From an uncultured Clostridia bacterium (GTDB lineage: Bacteria > Bacillota > Clostridia > Oscillospirales > Acutalibacteraceae), in assembly GCA_946500295.1 (NCBI GenBank), contig CAMMVF010000006.1, forward strand, positions 1 through 64,000: DNA of 64,000 nucleotides. The letters are read 5' to 3'. Both the position numbers and the translations under genes were made by a program. How positions within the stretch are numbered: the first letter of the stretch is position 1; every line of letters begins with the position of its first letter. Below, piece by piece: positions 54,688-63,953 of this stretch. The notes under the pieces are model-generated. The model saw nothing but the letters and a program-made list of their open reading frames with translations. It searched no databases and was not told the DNA's origin.

Positions 54688-55600
54688 GTTTTCCGTTGAT
54701 GAGGACAGCATAGGGGGCAGACTGGATAAGTATTTGGTTGAGCATATAGAAAATAAAACCAGAAGCTTTCTTACAAAACTGGTGGAGGACGGTCAAGTCA
54801 GCGTTAATGGAGCGCCTAAGGCGAAAAGCTATAAGCTCAGGAAAACGGATATAATTAAAGTTAATATACCAAACCCCGTTGAAATAAAAGCGGTACCTGA
54901 AAACATCCCGCTGGATATAATTTATGAGGATAGCGATTTGCTTGTTGTGAATAAGCCAAAGGGTATGGTTGTGCATCCTGCCCCTGGAAATACAAACGGC
55001 ACGCTGGTGAACGCACTGCTTTATCATTGTAAGGGAAGCCTTTCTGGAATTAACGGTCAACTCAGACCAGGTATAGTACACCGAATAGATAAGAACACCA
55101 GCGGATTGCTGATTGTTGCAAAAAACGATAACTCACATACCTTACTCTCGGAGCAGATAAAAGAGCACAGCTTTACTCGTGAGTATCAAGCGGTGGTATG
55201 CGGACGGTTAGTTGCGAGCGGAACCGTAAACGCACCGATCGGCAGACACAGACTCGACAGGAAGAAAATGGCTGTCACCGATAAGAATTCAAAAGATGCG
55301 ATAACTCATTATTTCCCGAAAAAGCTATACAACGGATATACGCACATAACCTGTCGCCTTGAAACAGGCAGAACCCACCAGATTAGAGTTCATATGTCTT
55401 ACATCGGTCATCCCGTTGCAGGTGATGATGTTTACGGCGGTGTTAGAAAGGATAATGAAGCGTATCTTATAGGACAATGTCTCCATGCATACAAAATCGG
55501 ATTTATACATCCTACCACGAAAAAATATCTTGAATTTACATCTCCACTACCTGAGTACTTTCAAAGCTTTATTAATTATCTTGAAAAAAAGGAAAAATAA
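54674..55600 (+). CDS. rluD: 23S rRNA pseudouridine synthase RluD family
   Basis: Encodes 308 residues. An N-terminal S4 domain (about 14-75, GGRLDKYLVEHIENKTRSF) precedes the catalytic domain with HRIDKNTSGLLIVAKN, whose Asp is the nucleophile. Further motifs are LETGRTHQIRVHM and HPVAGDDVYGG. By context this is the YlyB-like member next to lspA; the exact uridine targets are not determined by sequence. Confidence 0.93.
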   Translation: MEEFEFSVDEDSIGGRLDKYLVEHIENKTRSFLTKLVEDGQVSVNGAPKAKSYKLRKTDIIKVNIPNPVEIKAVPENIPLDIIYEDSDLLVVNKPKGMVVHPAPGNTNGTLVNALLYHCKGSLSGINGQLRPGIVHRIDKNTSGLLIVAKNDNSHTLLSEQIKEHSFTREYQAVVCGRLVASGTVNAPIGRHRLDRKKMAVTDKNSKDAITHYFPKKLYNGYTHITCRLETGRTHQIRVHMSYIGHPVAGDDVYGGVRKDNEAYLIGQCLHAYKIGFIHPTTKKYLEFTSPLPEYFQSFINYLEKKEK

Positions 55601-55603
55601 CAC

Positions 55604-55632
55604 TTGATTTAATGATTTGGATATGATACAAT
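55604..55632 (+). promoter_or_regulatory. Promoter of rplS
   Basis: TTGATT (55604-55609), a 17-base spacer and TACAAT (55627-55632), directly before the leader RNA. Confidence 0.65.
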
Positions 55633-55634
55633 AT

Positions 55635-55720
55635 ATAAGCATTTGAAATCCGTTACCTGCTAACGGGAGTCAACAGCCCGACGTAAGTCGAGATATTGAA
55701 ACGGACAGTCCTCTGCTTAT
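55635..55720 (+). ncRNA. Ribosomal protein L19 leader-like RNA
   Basis: A branched structure is visible: an outer stem ATAAGCA/TGCTTAT (55635-55641 with 55714-55720), an inner stem TCCGTT/AACGGA (55649-55654 with 55700-55705), and two small hairpins, CGGG...CCCG and CGAC-GTAA-GTCG. It lies in the 150-base 5' region of rplS. Firmicute L19 leaders occupy this place and let L19 repress its own mRNA; I matched by position and shape, not by a covariance model. Confidence 0.6.
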
Positions 55721-55753
55721 GCATGAATGTCTTAAAAACAGGAGGAAATTATA

Positions 55754-56101
55754 ATGAACGAAGCACTAAAGAAAATCTCCGCTGATTCAATGAAGTCTGA
55801 ACTTCCGCAGTTCAGTATTGGCGATACTGTAAGAATCAGTGTAAACATCCGTGAGGGTGAAAGAGAAAGAATTCAGATGTTTGAAGGCACAGTAATTGCC
55901 AAGAGAGGCAGCGGTGTAGCTGAGACCTTTACAGTAAGAAGAGTTTCTTACGGCGTAGGTGTAGAGAGAGTGTTCCCGATTCACTCACCTAATGTTAAGG
56001 ACGTAAAGGTAGTCAGATACGGTAAAGTTCGCAGAAGCAAGCTCTACTATCTGCGTGACAGAGTTGGTAAGGCTGCCAAAGTTAAGGAGCAGATCCGATA
56101 A
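55754..56101 (+). CDS. rplS: 50S ribosomal protein L19
   Basis: Encodes 115 residues, standard length. It lies at the 30S-50S interface. Motifs: [44 protein letters not shown] and the C-terminal [20 protein letters not shown] precedes the ATG. A sharp terminator follows, so it is probably monocistronic and under leader control. Confidence 0.98.
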   Translation: MNEALKKISADSMKSELPQFSIGDTVRISVNIREGERERIQMFEGTVIAKRGSGVAETFTVRRVSYGVGVERVFPIHSPNVKDVKVVRYGKVRRSKLYYLRDRVGKAAKVKEQIR

Positions 56102-56110
56102 TAAAAATCA

Positions 56111-56136
56111 AAAAGGGACTTTAAGTCCCTTTTTTG
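56111..56136 (+). terminator. Terminator of rplS
   Basis: AAAGGGACTT pairs with AAGTCCCTTT, followed by a T-run: a compact classic terminator. Confidence 0.92.
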
Positions 56137-56163
56137 CTATGATACACGGAGGTGTTATGATAT

Positions 56164-56811
56164 ATGGCTGACGAGCTGGATTTTATCGACAATTTTGATG
56201 ACTCCGACAGCCTTGATCCAAACGGCATTAAATCTCGGCGGTCAACAGTAGCTGCTGTCAACACCGTAAAGCCCAGGACAGATGCTGTAGCTTCATCATT
56301 TGAGTGGATCCAGGTATTTCTTGTTCCTTTAATGATCATTGTCGTTTTGATGACTTTTGTTTTGAGGATTATTAATGTTGACGGTTCGTCCATGATGAAT
56401 ACTCTACATGATGGAGACTTGGTTTTGGTATCTAACCTCCTATATGAACCGGAGAATGGGGATATCGTAGTAATAAGTCACGGTCAAGAATATGCAACTC
56501 CGATTATAAAGAGAGTCATTGCCAAAGCAGGGCAGACAGTAAAAATTGATTACGAGAATAATCAGGTAATTGTTGATGGAGTAGCAATAGACGAGCCATA
56601 TTTACCGGAAGCAATGATTGATAATCCCGGCGAAAACAATCTGGAAATTCCTGAGGTTATTCCTGAAGGTAAGATCTTCGTTATGGGCGACAACAGAAAT
56701 CACTCTTCCGACAGCCGTTCCCAAAGAATTGGTCTTATTAATGAGACTGACGTAATCGGCAAGGCACAGCTTATCTTTTTCCCATTTGACAGATTCGGAT
56801 ATTTATATTAA
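56164..56811 (+). CDS. lepB: Signal peptidase I
   Basis: Encodes 215 residues. It cleaves signal peptides of exported proteins at the outer membrane face. A cytoplasmic acidic N-terminus (about 1-45) leads to one membrane helix (about 48-70). The catalytic Ser is in VDGSSMMNTL (Ser about 76) and the Lys in IIKRVIAKAG (about 116). The C-terminal box is MGDNRNHSSDSR. The N-terminal tail is longer than in minimal SipS types. GGAGG precedes the ATG. Confidence 0.95.
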   Translation: MADELDFIDNFDDSDSLDPNGIKSRRSTVAAVNTVKPRTDAVASSFEWIQVFLVPLMIIVVLMTFVLRIINVDGSSMMNTLHDGDLVLVSNLLYEPENGDIVVISHGQEYATPIIKRVIAKAGQTVKIDYENNQVIVDGVAIDEPYLPEAMIDNPGENNLEIPEVIPEGKIFVMGDNRNHSSDSRSQRIGLINETDVIGKAQLIFFPFDRFGYLY

Positions 56812-56818
56812 AAGATAG

Positions 56819-56849
56819 AGGGCGTACGTCTTGTACGCCCTAAATTTTT
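56819..56849 (+). terminator. Terminator of lepB
   Basis: AGGGCGTAC-GTCTT-GTACGCCCT followed by AAATTTTT. The T-run ends just before the ribosome site of rbgA. Confidence 0.8.
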
Positions 56850-56859
56850 GGAGGCAAAA

Positions 56860-57732
56860 ATGGCAGATAAACAAAACATTCAGTGGTTTCCCGGTCATAT
56901 GACCAAGGCCCTGCGTAAAATCAAAGACAATCTTAGGGCTGTAGATCTTGTAGCTGAGATTGTAGATGCTCGACTGCCTATGAGCAGTCGCAATCCGGAT
57001 ATCGACGCCTTGGTGAACAACAAGCCGAGAATTATTATTTTAAACAAATCAGATATGGCCAATCCAAACGCAACTGCATTGTGGGTTAACTATTACGAGA
57101 AGAAAAACATCCGTACCATTGTGATGGACTGTAAGACGGGTAAAGGAGTAAAGCTATTTCTCCCAGCTGTCAGAGAGTTAATGAAGCCCCAAATTGAGAA
57201 ATGGGAAAGCTCTGGAATGGTTGGACGTGTAATAAGAATTATGATAGTAGGAATCCCTAATGTCGGCAAGTCATCATTAATTAATAAGCTAGCAGGGAAA
57301 AACAGGGCTAAGGCAGAGGACAGACCCGGCGTCACCAGAGGCAATCAATGGTATACCATTGACGGTAATATTGAACTTTTGGATACGCCCGGGGTTCTTT
57401 GGCCCAAATTTGACGACCCCGAGGTGGGAGAGAAGCTGGCGTTTACAGGTGCGGTCAAGGATAGGATTTTGGATATCGAGCTTTTGGCGGTAAGACTTTT
57501 GGAGGTGTTCCAGCAATGTCCAAACCAATATTTTGTGGAGAGGTTTAAACTGCAAAATATTGAGTTATCTGAGTACACACCATATGAGCTTTTAGAACTT
57601 GTAGGACGAAAAAGGGGCATGCTCGTAAGCGGAGGAGAGATCGATACTCTCCGAGCAGCAAATGTTCTCTTAGATGAATACAGAGGAGGAAAGCTTGGAA
57701 AAGTTACGTTAGAGCTTCCTCCCAGGGGGTAA
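56860..57732 (+). CDS. rbgA: Ribosome biogenesis GTPase RbgA (YlqF)
   Basis: Encodes 290 residues. It helps late 50S subunit assembly in Firmicutes. The GTPase is circularly permuted: G4 NKSD (ILNKSDMA, about 63) comes before G1 GIPNVGKSS (about 133) and G3 DTPGVLWP. The N-terminus NIQWFPGHMTKALR is typical. ATG 56860 follows GGAGG; TTG 56848 overlaps the terminator region. Confidence 0.96.
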   Translation: MADKQNIQWFPGHMTKALRKIKDNLRAVDLVAEIVDARLPMSSRNPDIDALVNNKPRIIILNKSDMANPNATALWVNYYEKKNIRTIVMDCKTGKGVKLFLPAVRELMKPQIEKWESSGMVGRVIRIMIVGIPNVGKSSLINKLAGKNRAKAEDRPGVTRGNQWYTIDGNIELLDTPGVLWPKFDDPEVGEKLAFTGAVKDRILDIELLAVRLLEVFQQCPNQYFVERFKLQNIELSEYTPYELLELVGRKRGMLVSGGEIDTLRAANVLLDEYRGGKLGKVTLELPPRG

Positions 57733-57735
57733 GGC

Positions 57736-58353
57736 ATGGATTGGCTTGAATATGAAAAAAAGTTGATTTCAAACGGGTTTAGAAGCGTTTGCGGAGTTGA
57801 TGAGGCAGGCAGAGGCCCTCTGGCGGGGCCTGTATGCGCTGCTGCGGTGATTTTACCGGAGAATACAATCATAGATAGTGTAAACGACTCCAAAAAGCTA
57901 AGCGAAAAAAAGCGAGAGCAGCTTTTTGAGGTAATAAAGGCTCGCTCGCTTGCATACTCTGTTGCGTGGGCTAGCATAGAGGAAATAGAAAGTATAAATA
58001 TCCTCAATGCAGCAATGCTTGCCATGAAGCGTGCTGTTGAGGATTTAAGTATTAAGGCGGACTTTGCTTTGATTGACGGCAATAAAGTACCGGATTTGGA
58101 CATTCCCGCCTTTCCCGTTGTAAAGGGTGACTCACTTTCCATGTCGATAGCCTGCGCGTCTATTTTAGCCAAGGTTAGTCGTGACAGATTGATGTATAAG
58201 TATGATGAAAAATACCCGGAATATGGTTTTGCAAAACATAAGGGCTACGGTACTAAGTTGCACACGCAGGTGCTTAGGGAGATTGGACCTTGTGAAATTC
58301 ACAGACCGTCTTTCCTTAAAAAAATACTGGGTGAAAAAAATGCTCAAACCTAA
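57736..58353 (+). CDS. rnhB: Ribonuclease HII
   Basis: Encodes 205 residues. It cuts RNA in RNA-DNA hybrids, including single ribonucleotides in DNA. The first catalytic acids are in [14 protein letters not shown], and others lie in LIDGNKV and later segments. The tail overlaps yraN by 14 bases. It starts 4 bases after rbgA, a conserved pair. Confidence 0.96.
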   Translation: MDWLEYEKKLISNGFRSVCGVDEAGRGPLAGPVCAAAVILPENTIIDSVNDSKKLSEKKREQLFEVIKARSLAYSVAWASIEEIESINILNAAMLAMKRAVEDLSIKADFALIDGNKVPDLDIPAFPVVKGDSLSMSIACASILAKVSRDRLMYKYDEKYPEYGFAKHKGYGTKLHTQVLREIGPCEIHRPSFLKKILGEKNAQT

Positions 58354-58726
58354 TGAGATCGGTCGCAGCGGTGAGGAACGAACACAAAAATACCTGTTAA
58401 AAAACGGCTATGAAATTCTTGATACAAATTTTCACAGCCGCTGGGGCGAAATAGATATTGTGGCAAAAAAGGGAAGGATAATAGCTTTTGTCGAAGTCAA
58501 GGCAAGAGCAGTCGGCTCAATAGTCAGACCGGTAGAAGCCGTAAACAAAAAGAAAATTGAGAAGCTTATAAAAACCGCCTGGGTCTATATTCAAAAAAAC
58601 AGTATAAGGCTTCAGCCACGATTTGATATTTGTGAGGTGGAATATTACCCCGATACTCAAACCGTTAAAATTGTAAATTATATTAAAAACGCCTTTATGT
58701 TGGAGGATGATTATGCGGTATTTTGA
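58340..58726 (+). CDS. yraN: YraN/UPF0102 family nuclease-like protein
   Basis: Encodes 128 residues of the endonuclease-like fold. The core is [16 protein letters not shown] followed by IAFVEVKAR, which is the (E/D)-x-K nuclease-type signature. The function is not established. I chose ATG 58340 ([20 protein letters not shown]); the frame is open far upstream inside rnhB, but that part is not family-like. It always sits next to rnhB in many bacteria. Confidence 0.92.
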   Translation: MLKPNEIGRSGEERTQKYLLKNGYEILDTNFHSRWGEIDIVAKKGRIIAFVEVKARAVGSIVRPVEAVNKKKIEKLIKTAWVYIQKNSIRLQPRFDICEVEYYPDTQTVKIVNYIKNAFMLEDDYAVF

Positions 58727-59627
58727 TCTGCACTGCGATACTCTCTACAAAGTTTTAACTGAGAGTAGGGATTTTACTGACCCAAGGCTTCATATCACGT
58801 TTTCAGATCCTTTACAATTTGAAGCATGGACTCAGTGCTTTGCCATTTGGATACCGGATGATATAAGCCTTCAACAGTCATGGCAACTTTTTACTCGATC
58901 TGCTGAGTTGTTTAAAAATAAACTGCCACGTTTCGGATTCGGACTTAATAATCACAATTCAAAACATAATGCATTATTTTGTGTAGAAGGTGGACGGATC
59001 ATTGGTAATGATATTGATAAGATATCTCAACTCGTCACTTACGGAGTAAAGATGCTTACGCTTACTTGGAACGGGGATAACGCTATAGCCTGCGGAGCTT
59101 TGACAACCTGTGATACCGGATTGACCTCTTTTGGCAGACAGGTTATAAGAGAGCTGGAGTTAAACAATATAATAGTAGACGTTTCACATTTGAGTGATAA
59201 CTCTTTTTTTGATGTGGCGGCGCAGGCTCATCGTCCCTTTATAGCTTCACACTCTAACTCAAGATCAGTCTGTTCAAATAAGCGAAACCTCACTGATGAA
59301 CAGTTTGACATAATAAAAAATAATAATGGGTTAGTAGGGCTTAACTTCCACGGAAAATTTCTCCGTTCTGATGGAAGTGCCAGTATTGATGATATTATAA
59401 CTCACTGCGAGCATTTTCTTTCACTGGGTGGTGAAAACACCGTAGCTATTGGCAGTGATTTTGACGGAGCAGATATGCCGCATGATATTTCGGGGATTTC
59501 TACAATCCCGCAAATTTACGAACAATTTCTCAAGCTCAATTATAGCGAGACTTTGCTGGATAAGCTGTTTTACCTCAATGCGGCCAATTTCTATGAAACC
59601 TTTGACAATCGGGACGTTTTGTTATAA
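58713..59627 (+). CDS. Membrane dipeptidase (peptidase M19 family)
   Basis: Encodes 304 residues of the zinc-dependent M19 TIM barrel. Metal-site motifs are DLHCDT (N-terminus), CVEGG, SHLSD, SHSNSR and GSDFDG. Renal-dipeptidase relatives hydrolyse various dipeptides. GGAGG precedes ATG 58713; the frame begins at 58707. It overlaps yraN by 14 bases. Confidence 0.93.
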   Translation: MRYFDLHCDTLYKVLTESRDFTDPRLHITFSDPLQFEAWTQCFAIWIPDDISLQQSWQLFTRSAELFKNKLPRFGFGLNNHNSKHNALFCVEGGRIIGNDIDKISQLVTYGVKMLTLTWNGDNAIACGALTTCDTGLTSFGRQVIRELELNNIIVDVSHLSDNSFFDVAAQAHRPFIASHSNSRSVCSNKRNLTDEQFDIIKNNNGLVGLNFHGKFLRSDGSASIDDIITHCEHFLSLGGENTVAIGSDFDGADMPHDISGISTIPQIYEQFLKLNYSETLLDKLFYLNAANFYETFDNRDVLL

Positions 59628-59688
59628 AATATACTGTAACTTGTCGTAATCTGCAGATTTACGATAAAAAGGGAAAGGATGATTACTA

Positions 59689-61197
59689 ATGAAGTACAAC
59701 AGCACAACAAATACGGATGTGTCTGTTTCTGCCTCACAGGCTATCTCCCAGGGCATCTCAGATGACGGAGGACTATTTGTACCTTGCGAGATTCCCAGGT
59801 ACTCGATGGATGATATTGAGGCTCTTGCAAAAACAGATTATTGTGGCAGAGCCAAGAAGATTTTGAGTGACTACCTCGATGATTTCACATTAGAGGAAAT
59901 TGACGAGTGTGTAACCAAAGCATATACCACCGAAAAGTTTGGGGCGTCCAATCCCGCACCAGTGGTTTACAAGACTAACAATGGAGTTGAGATGAATATT
60001 CTGGAACTCTGGCACGGACCTACCTGTGCATTTAAGGATATGGCTTTGCAGATCCTTCCTCACCTGCTTACTAAATCACTTAAAAAGACAGCCAACGGCA
60101 AGGAGGCAGTGATTCTTGTAGCTACTTCCGGCGATACAGGAAAGGCAGCACTCGAGGGTTTCAAGGATGTAGACGGCACCAAGATTATTGTGTTCTATCC
60201 TAAAAACGGAGTAAGTCCTATGCAGGAGCGCCAGATGAATACTCAGCTCGGCGATAATGTGAATGTGTGCTCTATTAAGGGTAACTTTGACGATGCTCAA
60301 ACGGGCGTTAAAAAAATATTTACCACAGATGATATTAAAGCCGCGCTCAGTGAGAACAATATGCTTTTTTCCAGCGCTAACTCAATCAACTGGGGTAGGC
60401 TTCTCCCGCAGATAGTTTATTATTTCTCAGCTTATTGCGATATGTTAAATGACGGAAAAATTAAACTCGGCGAGAAAATCAATGTTTGCGTGCCTACCGG
60501 TAATTTTGGAAACATTCTGGCTTCCTATTACGCTATGAGAATGGGGCTCCCCGTAAAGAAATTTATCTGTGCCTCAAACTCAAACAATGTGCTGACTGAC
60601 TTTATCAGATCCGGTGAGTACAATAAAAACAGAGATTTCTACACAACTATCTCGCCGTCGATGGATATTTTGGTATCGAGCAATCTCGAACGTCTTTTAT
60701 ATCATCTTACCGATTGCGATGACAAGAAGGTCAAGGAGTGGATGAATGAACTTAAATCTAAGGGCTCATATATTGTAGGCGAGGGTTTAAGGTCTAAGAT
60801 TACCGAATTGTTTTACGGCGGTTTCTGTGATGATGAAGAAACAAAGAATACAATTAAAAGTATGTTTGATGAAGCCTCTTATCTTTGTGACACACATACG
60901 GCTGTGGCGATAAATGTTTATGAAAATTATGTTAAGTCAACCGGTGACAATACACCAACTGTAGTTGTGTCTACAGCAAGCCCGTATAAATTTTCCAAAG
61001 CTGTTTTGGAGGCTGTAAGTACATCCGAAACCTTGCCCGAAAATGAATTTGACATGGTGGATGCGCTCCACGCACTCACATCTCAGCCTGTGCCTGCACC
61101 CCTTGCAGCACTCAAAGACAGAAAAATTCGCTTTAACAATATTATATCGGTAGACGAGATGCCACAGTATGTTTTATCGTCGCTGGGTATAAAATAA
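59689..61197 (+). CDS. thrC: Threonine synthase
   Basis: Encodes 502 residues. This PLP enzyme of fold type II turns O-phosphohomoserine into threonine. The PLP lysine is in HGPTCAFKDMALQIL (Lys about 116), and the phosphate-binding loop is in ATSGDTGKAALEGF. The length fits the long, E. coli-like class. GAAAGGATG precedes the ATG. It overlaps the phosphoesterase gene by one base. Confidence 0.96.
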   Translation: MKYNSTTNTDVSVSASQAISQGISDDGGLFVPCEIPRYSMDDIEALAKTDYCGRAKKILSDYLDDFTLEEIDECVTKAYTTEKFGASNPAPVVYKTNNGVEMNILELWHGPTCAFKDMALQILPHLLTKSLKKTANGKEAVILVATSGDTGKAALEGFKDVDGTKIIVFYPKNGVSPMQERQMNTQLGDNVNVCSIKGNFDDAQTGVKKIFTTDDIKAALSENNMLFSSANSINWGRLLPQIVYYFSAYCDMLNDGKIKLGEKINVCVPTGNFGNILASYYAMRMGLPVKKFICASNSNNVLTDFIRSGEYNKNRDFYTTISPSMDILVSSNLERLLYHLTDCDDKKVKEWMNELKSKGSYIVGEGLRSKITELFYGGFCDDEETKNTIKSMFDEASYLCDTHTAVAINVYENYVKSTGDNTPTVVVSTASPYKFSKAVLEAVSTSETLPENEFDMVDALHALTSQPVPAPLAALKDRKIRFNNIISVDEMPQYVLSSLGIK

Positions 61198-61895
61198 TGT
61201 CTCTGTTCACCATTGCAGATTTACATCTTTCCCTTGGAACAAATAAGCCTATGGATATCTTTCACGGCTGGAATAACTATGTTGACCGGCTTGAAAAAAA
61301 CTGGAGAGCCTTAATTACAGATAATGACACGATAGTAATCGGCGGAGATATATCTTGGGCTATGAAACTTAATGAGACCTACAGCGATTTTGCGTTTATC
61401 AATTCACTACCGGGCAGGAAAATTCTTGTAAAGGGAAATCATGATTATTGGTGGCAGACCAAGAAAAAAATGGAGGATTATATCAAGACAAATCGCTTTG
61501 ATACTATCTCTATTTTATTTAATAATGCCTTTGAAACCGAAAATATTTCGATTTGCGGGACAAGAGGTTGGTTTTATGACGCTGAGGCTGACGATGATAA
61601 AAAAGTAGTGCATCGTGAAGCAGGCAGACTTGTTACATCCATTGAGGCTGCCCTAAAAACAGGAAAAGAGCCTATAGCTTTTCTTCATTATCCGCCTGTA
61701 TTCCAAGGTAGAGTATGTGAGGAGATAATGAACGTGTTGCTTGAATATAAAATCAAGCTTTGCTGTTACGGACATATTCACGGTGCAAACGCATTTAAGT
61801 ATGCATATCAGGGAAATTATAAGGGCGTTGAGTTACGTCTTGTTTCCGGGGACTATCTTGGTTTTGTTCCTAAGCTAATCAGCAAAAATTTATAA
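61197..61895 (+). CDS. Calcineurin-like metallophosphoesterase
   Basis: Encodes 232 residues with the di-metal phosphoesterase motifs: ADLHLS, GGDISW, KGNHDYWW, LHYPP and GHIHG. The substrate is unknown. The ATG overlaps the thrC stop (TAATG), so translation is probably coupled, but no link to threonine synthesis is evident. Confidence 0.9.
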   Translation: MSLFTIADLHLSLGTNKPMDIFHGWNNYVDRLEKNWRALITDNDTIVIGGDISWAMKLNETYSDFAFINSLPGRKILVKGNHDYWWQTKKKMEDYIKTNRFDTISILFNNAFETENISICGTRGWFYDAEADDDKKVVHREAGRLVTSIEAALKTGKEPIAFLHYPPVFQGRVCEEIMNVLLEYKIKLCCYGHIHGANAFKYAYQGNYKGVELRLVSGDYLGFVPKLISKNL

Positions 61896-61978
61896 AATAT
61901 TAACACAGTAAGTACTGGTAATAATAAACAGCCTGTGTTATAATATCAGTTACATTGTTATGATGGAGGAAATATAAA

Positions 61979-63259
61979 ATGAGTTTGAAGTCAACAAGAG
62001 AGGTAGAAACAAACCGCCATGAGTTGGAGGTTGAAATTGATGCAGATACATTCCAAAAGGCTGTCAATGCGGTTTACCGCAGAAGAAAAAGCAGTATAAA
62101 TGTTCCCGGTTTCCGTAAGGGAAAAGCTCCGAAAAGCATTATTGAGAAGATGTATGGTAAAGAAGTATTTTATGAAGATGCCATGCAGGATCTCTATCCC
62201 GAGGCTTTGGAAGAGGCCGCAAAAGAGGCGGGACTTATTATCATAAACGATAAAATTGATCTTGATGTTGAGAATGTAGGCGATGATGGATTTACATTCA
62301 AGGCTACAGTTACCGTAAAACCGACTATAGACGTAAATAACTACAAGGGTCTTGAGGTAACGGCCAAGTCAACCGAGGTCACAGATGAAATTCTCGATAA
62401 GGAGATTGAGTCTGTAAGAGAACGCAACAGCCGCCTTGTAACAGTAGAGGATAGACCCGCAGCTGACGGCGACCTTGTTGTAATGGATTTTGAGGGCTTT
62501 ATAGACGGTGAAGCATTTGAAGGCGGAAAGGCAGAGAATTATAACCTCAGAATCGGCAGCGGCAACTTTATTCCCGGATTTGAGGAGCAGCTTATCGGTC
62601 ACAACACCGATGAGGAATTTACAATAGATGTAAAGTTCCCGGATGATTATCAGGTGGACGAGCTTAAAGGAAAGGATGCTCAGTTCAAGATTAAACTCCA
62701 CGAGATTAAGGAAAGACAACTTCCTGACTTTGATGATGAGTTTGTCAAGGACGTAAGCGAGAAGGAAACTGTAGATGAGTACAAGGAAGAGCTTAAGGAT
62801 GAGCTTTCCGAGAGACTCAAAAAGGAATCTGAGGATGATATAGAAAACCAGATTACCGATAAGCTTGTTGAGCTTGTAGAGGGTGAAATCCCCGAGGCAA
62901 TGTACACAAACGAAGTAAATCAAATGATTCGTGAGTTTGATATGAGACTGCGTCAACAGGGACTCGATATAAACACCTATATGCAGTATATGGGTATGGG
63001 AGTTGATGTTCTGGCTGAAAACTATCGGCCTCAGGGCGAGAAGAGAGTTAAGCTGCGTCTCGTACTTGAGAAAATAGCGGAAAAAGAAGCTATCGACCCG
63101 AGTAAGGAGGACTTAGATAACGAGTACAAGCGTCTTGCTGATCTTTATTCTATGGATGAGGAGAAGGTTCGTGCTTCAATTCCCGAGGAGGATCTGAAGA
63201 AGGATCTCGCAGTAGAGCAGGCTATGCAGCTTGTTAAAGATAATGCGGTTATTTCATAA
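61979..63259 (+). CDS. tig: Trigger factor
   Basis: Encodes 426 residues. A ribosome-bound chaperone and prolyl isomerase. The ribosome-docking loop is in VPGFRKGKAPKSII (about 41-54). The FKBP-type isomerase domain (about 150-245) has VVMDFEGFIDGEAFEGG and FIPGFEEQLIGH. The C-terminal chaperone arms are helical. GGAGG precedes the ATG. It is followed by clpP and clpX, as usual. A TATAAT at 61939-61944 may be its -10, but the -35 is weak. Confidence 0.97.
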   Translation: MSLKSTREVETNRHELEVEIDADTFQKAVNAVYRRRKSSINVPGFRKGKAPKSIIEKMYGKEVFYEDAMQDLYPEALEEAAKEAGLIIINDKIDLDVENVGDDGFTFKATVTVKPTIDVNNYKGLEVTAKSTEVTDEILDKEIESVRERNSRLVTVEDRPAADGDLVVMDFEGFIDGEAFEGGKAENYNLRIGSGNFIPGFEEQLIGHNTDEEFTIDVKFPDDYQVDELKGKDAQFKIKLHEIKERQLPDFDDEFVKDVSEKETVDEYKEELKDELSERLKKESEDDIENQITDKLVELVEGEIPEAMYTNEVNQMIREFDMRLRQQGLDINTYMQYMGMGVDVLAENYRPQGEKRVKLRLVLEKIAEKEAIDPSKEDLDNEYKRLADLYSMDEEKVRASIPEEDLKKDLAVEQAMQLVKDNAVIS

Positions 63260-63336
63260 TTTCTGCATATTACTTTACAAATCTGACTATCATTTAAGAG
63301 CGAAGACAACTAATTAATTTAAAAGGGATGATTAGA

Positions 63337-63918
63337 ATGGCATTGGTTCCGTATGTAGTAGAGCAGGATGGCAGAGGAGAGCGTTCATACGACATTTATT
63401 CTCGGCTGCTCAAGGATAGAATCGTAATGCTCAATGACGAAGTAAACAGTACAACCGCCAGCTTGGTTGTAGCTCAGCTGCTGTTTTTGGAAGGGCAGGA
63501 TTCAACGAAGGATATTTCCCTATATATAAACAGCCCGGGCGGAAGTGTTACGGACGGCCTTGCAATCTATGACACAATGAACTACATCAAATGTGATGTA
63601 TCTACAATATGTATGGGCATGGCAGCCAGCATGGGTGCTTTCCTGCTTGCAGCTGGCGCCAAGGGCAAGCGACTTGCCTTGCCAAACAGCGATATTATGA
63701 TTCATCAGCCCAGTGGTGGTGCAAAAGGTCAGGCAACAGATATTCAAATTCATGCCGACCATATACTCTATATCAAGAAAAAGCTGAACACTATTCTGTC
63801 TGAAAAAACTGGTCAACCATATGATGTTATCGCTAAAGATACAGAGAGGGATAACTTTATGACCGCCCAGCAGGCACTTGAATATGGCTTGATTGATAAG
63901 GTAATCGAAAACAGATAA
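63337..63918 (+). CDS. clpP: ATP-dependent Clp protease proteolytic subunit
   Basis: Encodes 193 residues. The barrel-forming serine protease of the ClpXP/ClpCP machines. The catalytic Ser is in [10 protein letters not shown] (Ser about 98) and the His in MIHQPSGG (about 123). The N-terminus [20 protein letters not shown] is canonical, so ATG 63337 is the start rather than ATG 63328. Confidence 0.98.
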   Translation: MALVPYVVEQDGRGERSYDIYSRLLKDRIVMLNDEVNSTTASLVVAQLLFLEGQDSTKDISLYINSPGGSVTDGLAIYDTMNYIKCDVSTICMGMAASMGAFLLAAGAKGKRLALPNSDIMIHQPSGGAKGQATDIQIHADHILYIKKKLNTILSEKTGQPYDVIAKDTERDNFMTAQQALEYGLIDKVIENR

Positions 63919-63953
63919 ACCGTAAGTGTAAATAAGATAGGAGCTTAATTTCA

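Noticed and set aside
62369-62956. A 195-codon minus-strand open frame
   Set aside because: It is antisense to tig, with a low-complexity leucine/isoleucine-rich translation caused by the acidic Glu/Asp codons of tig.
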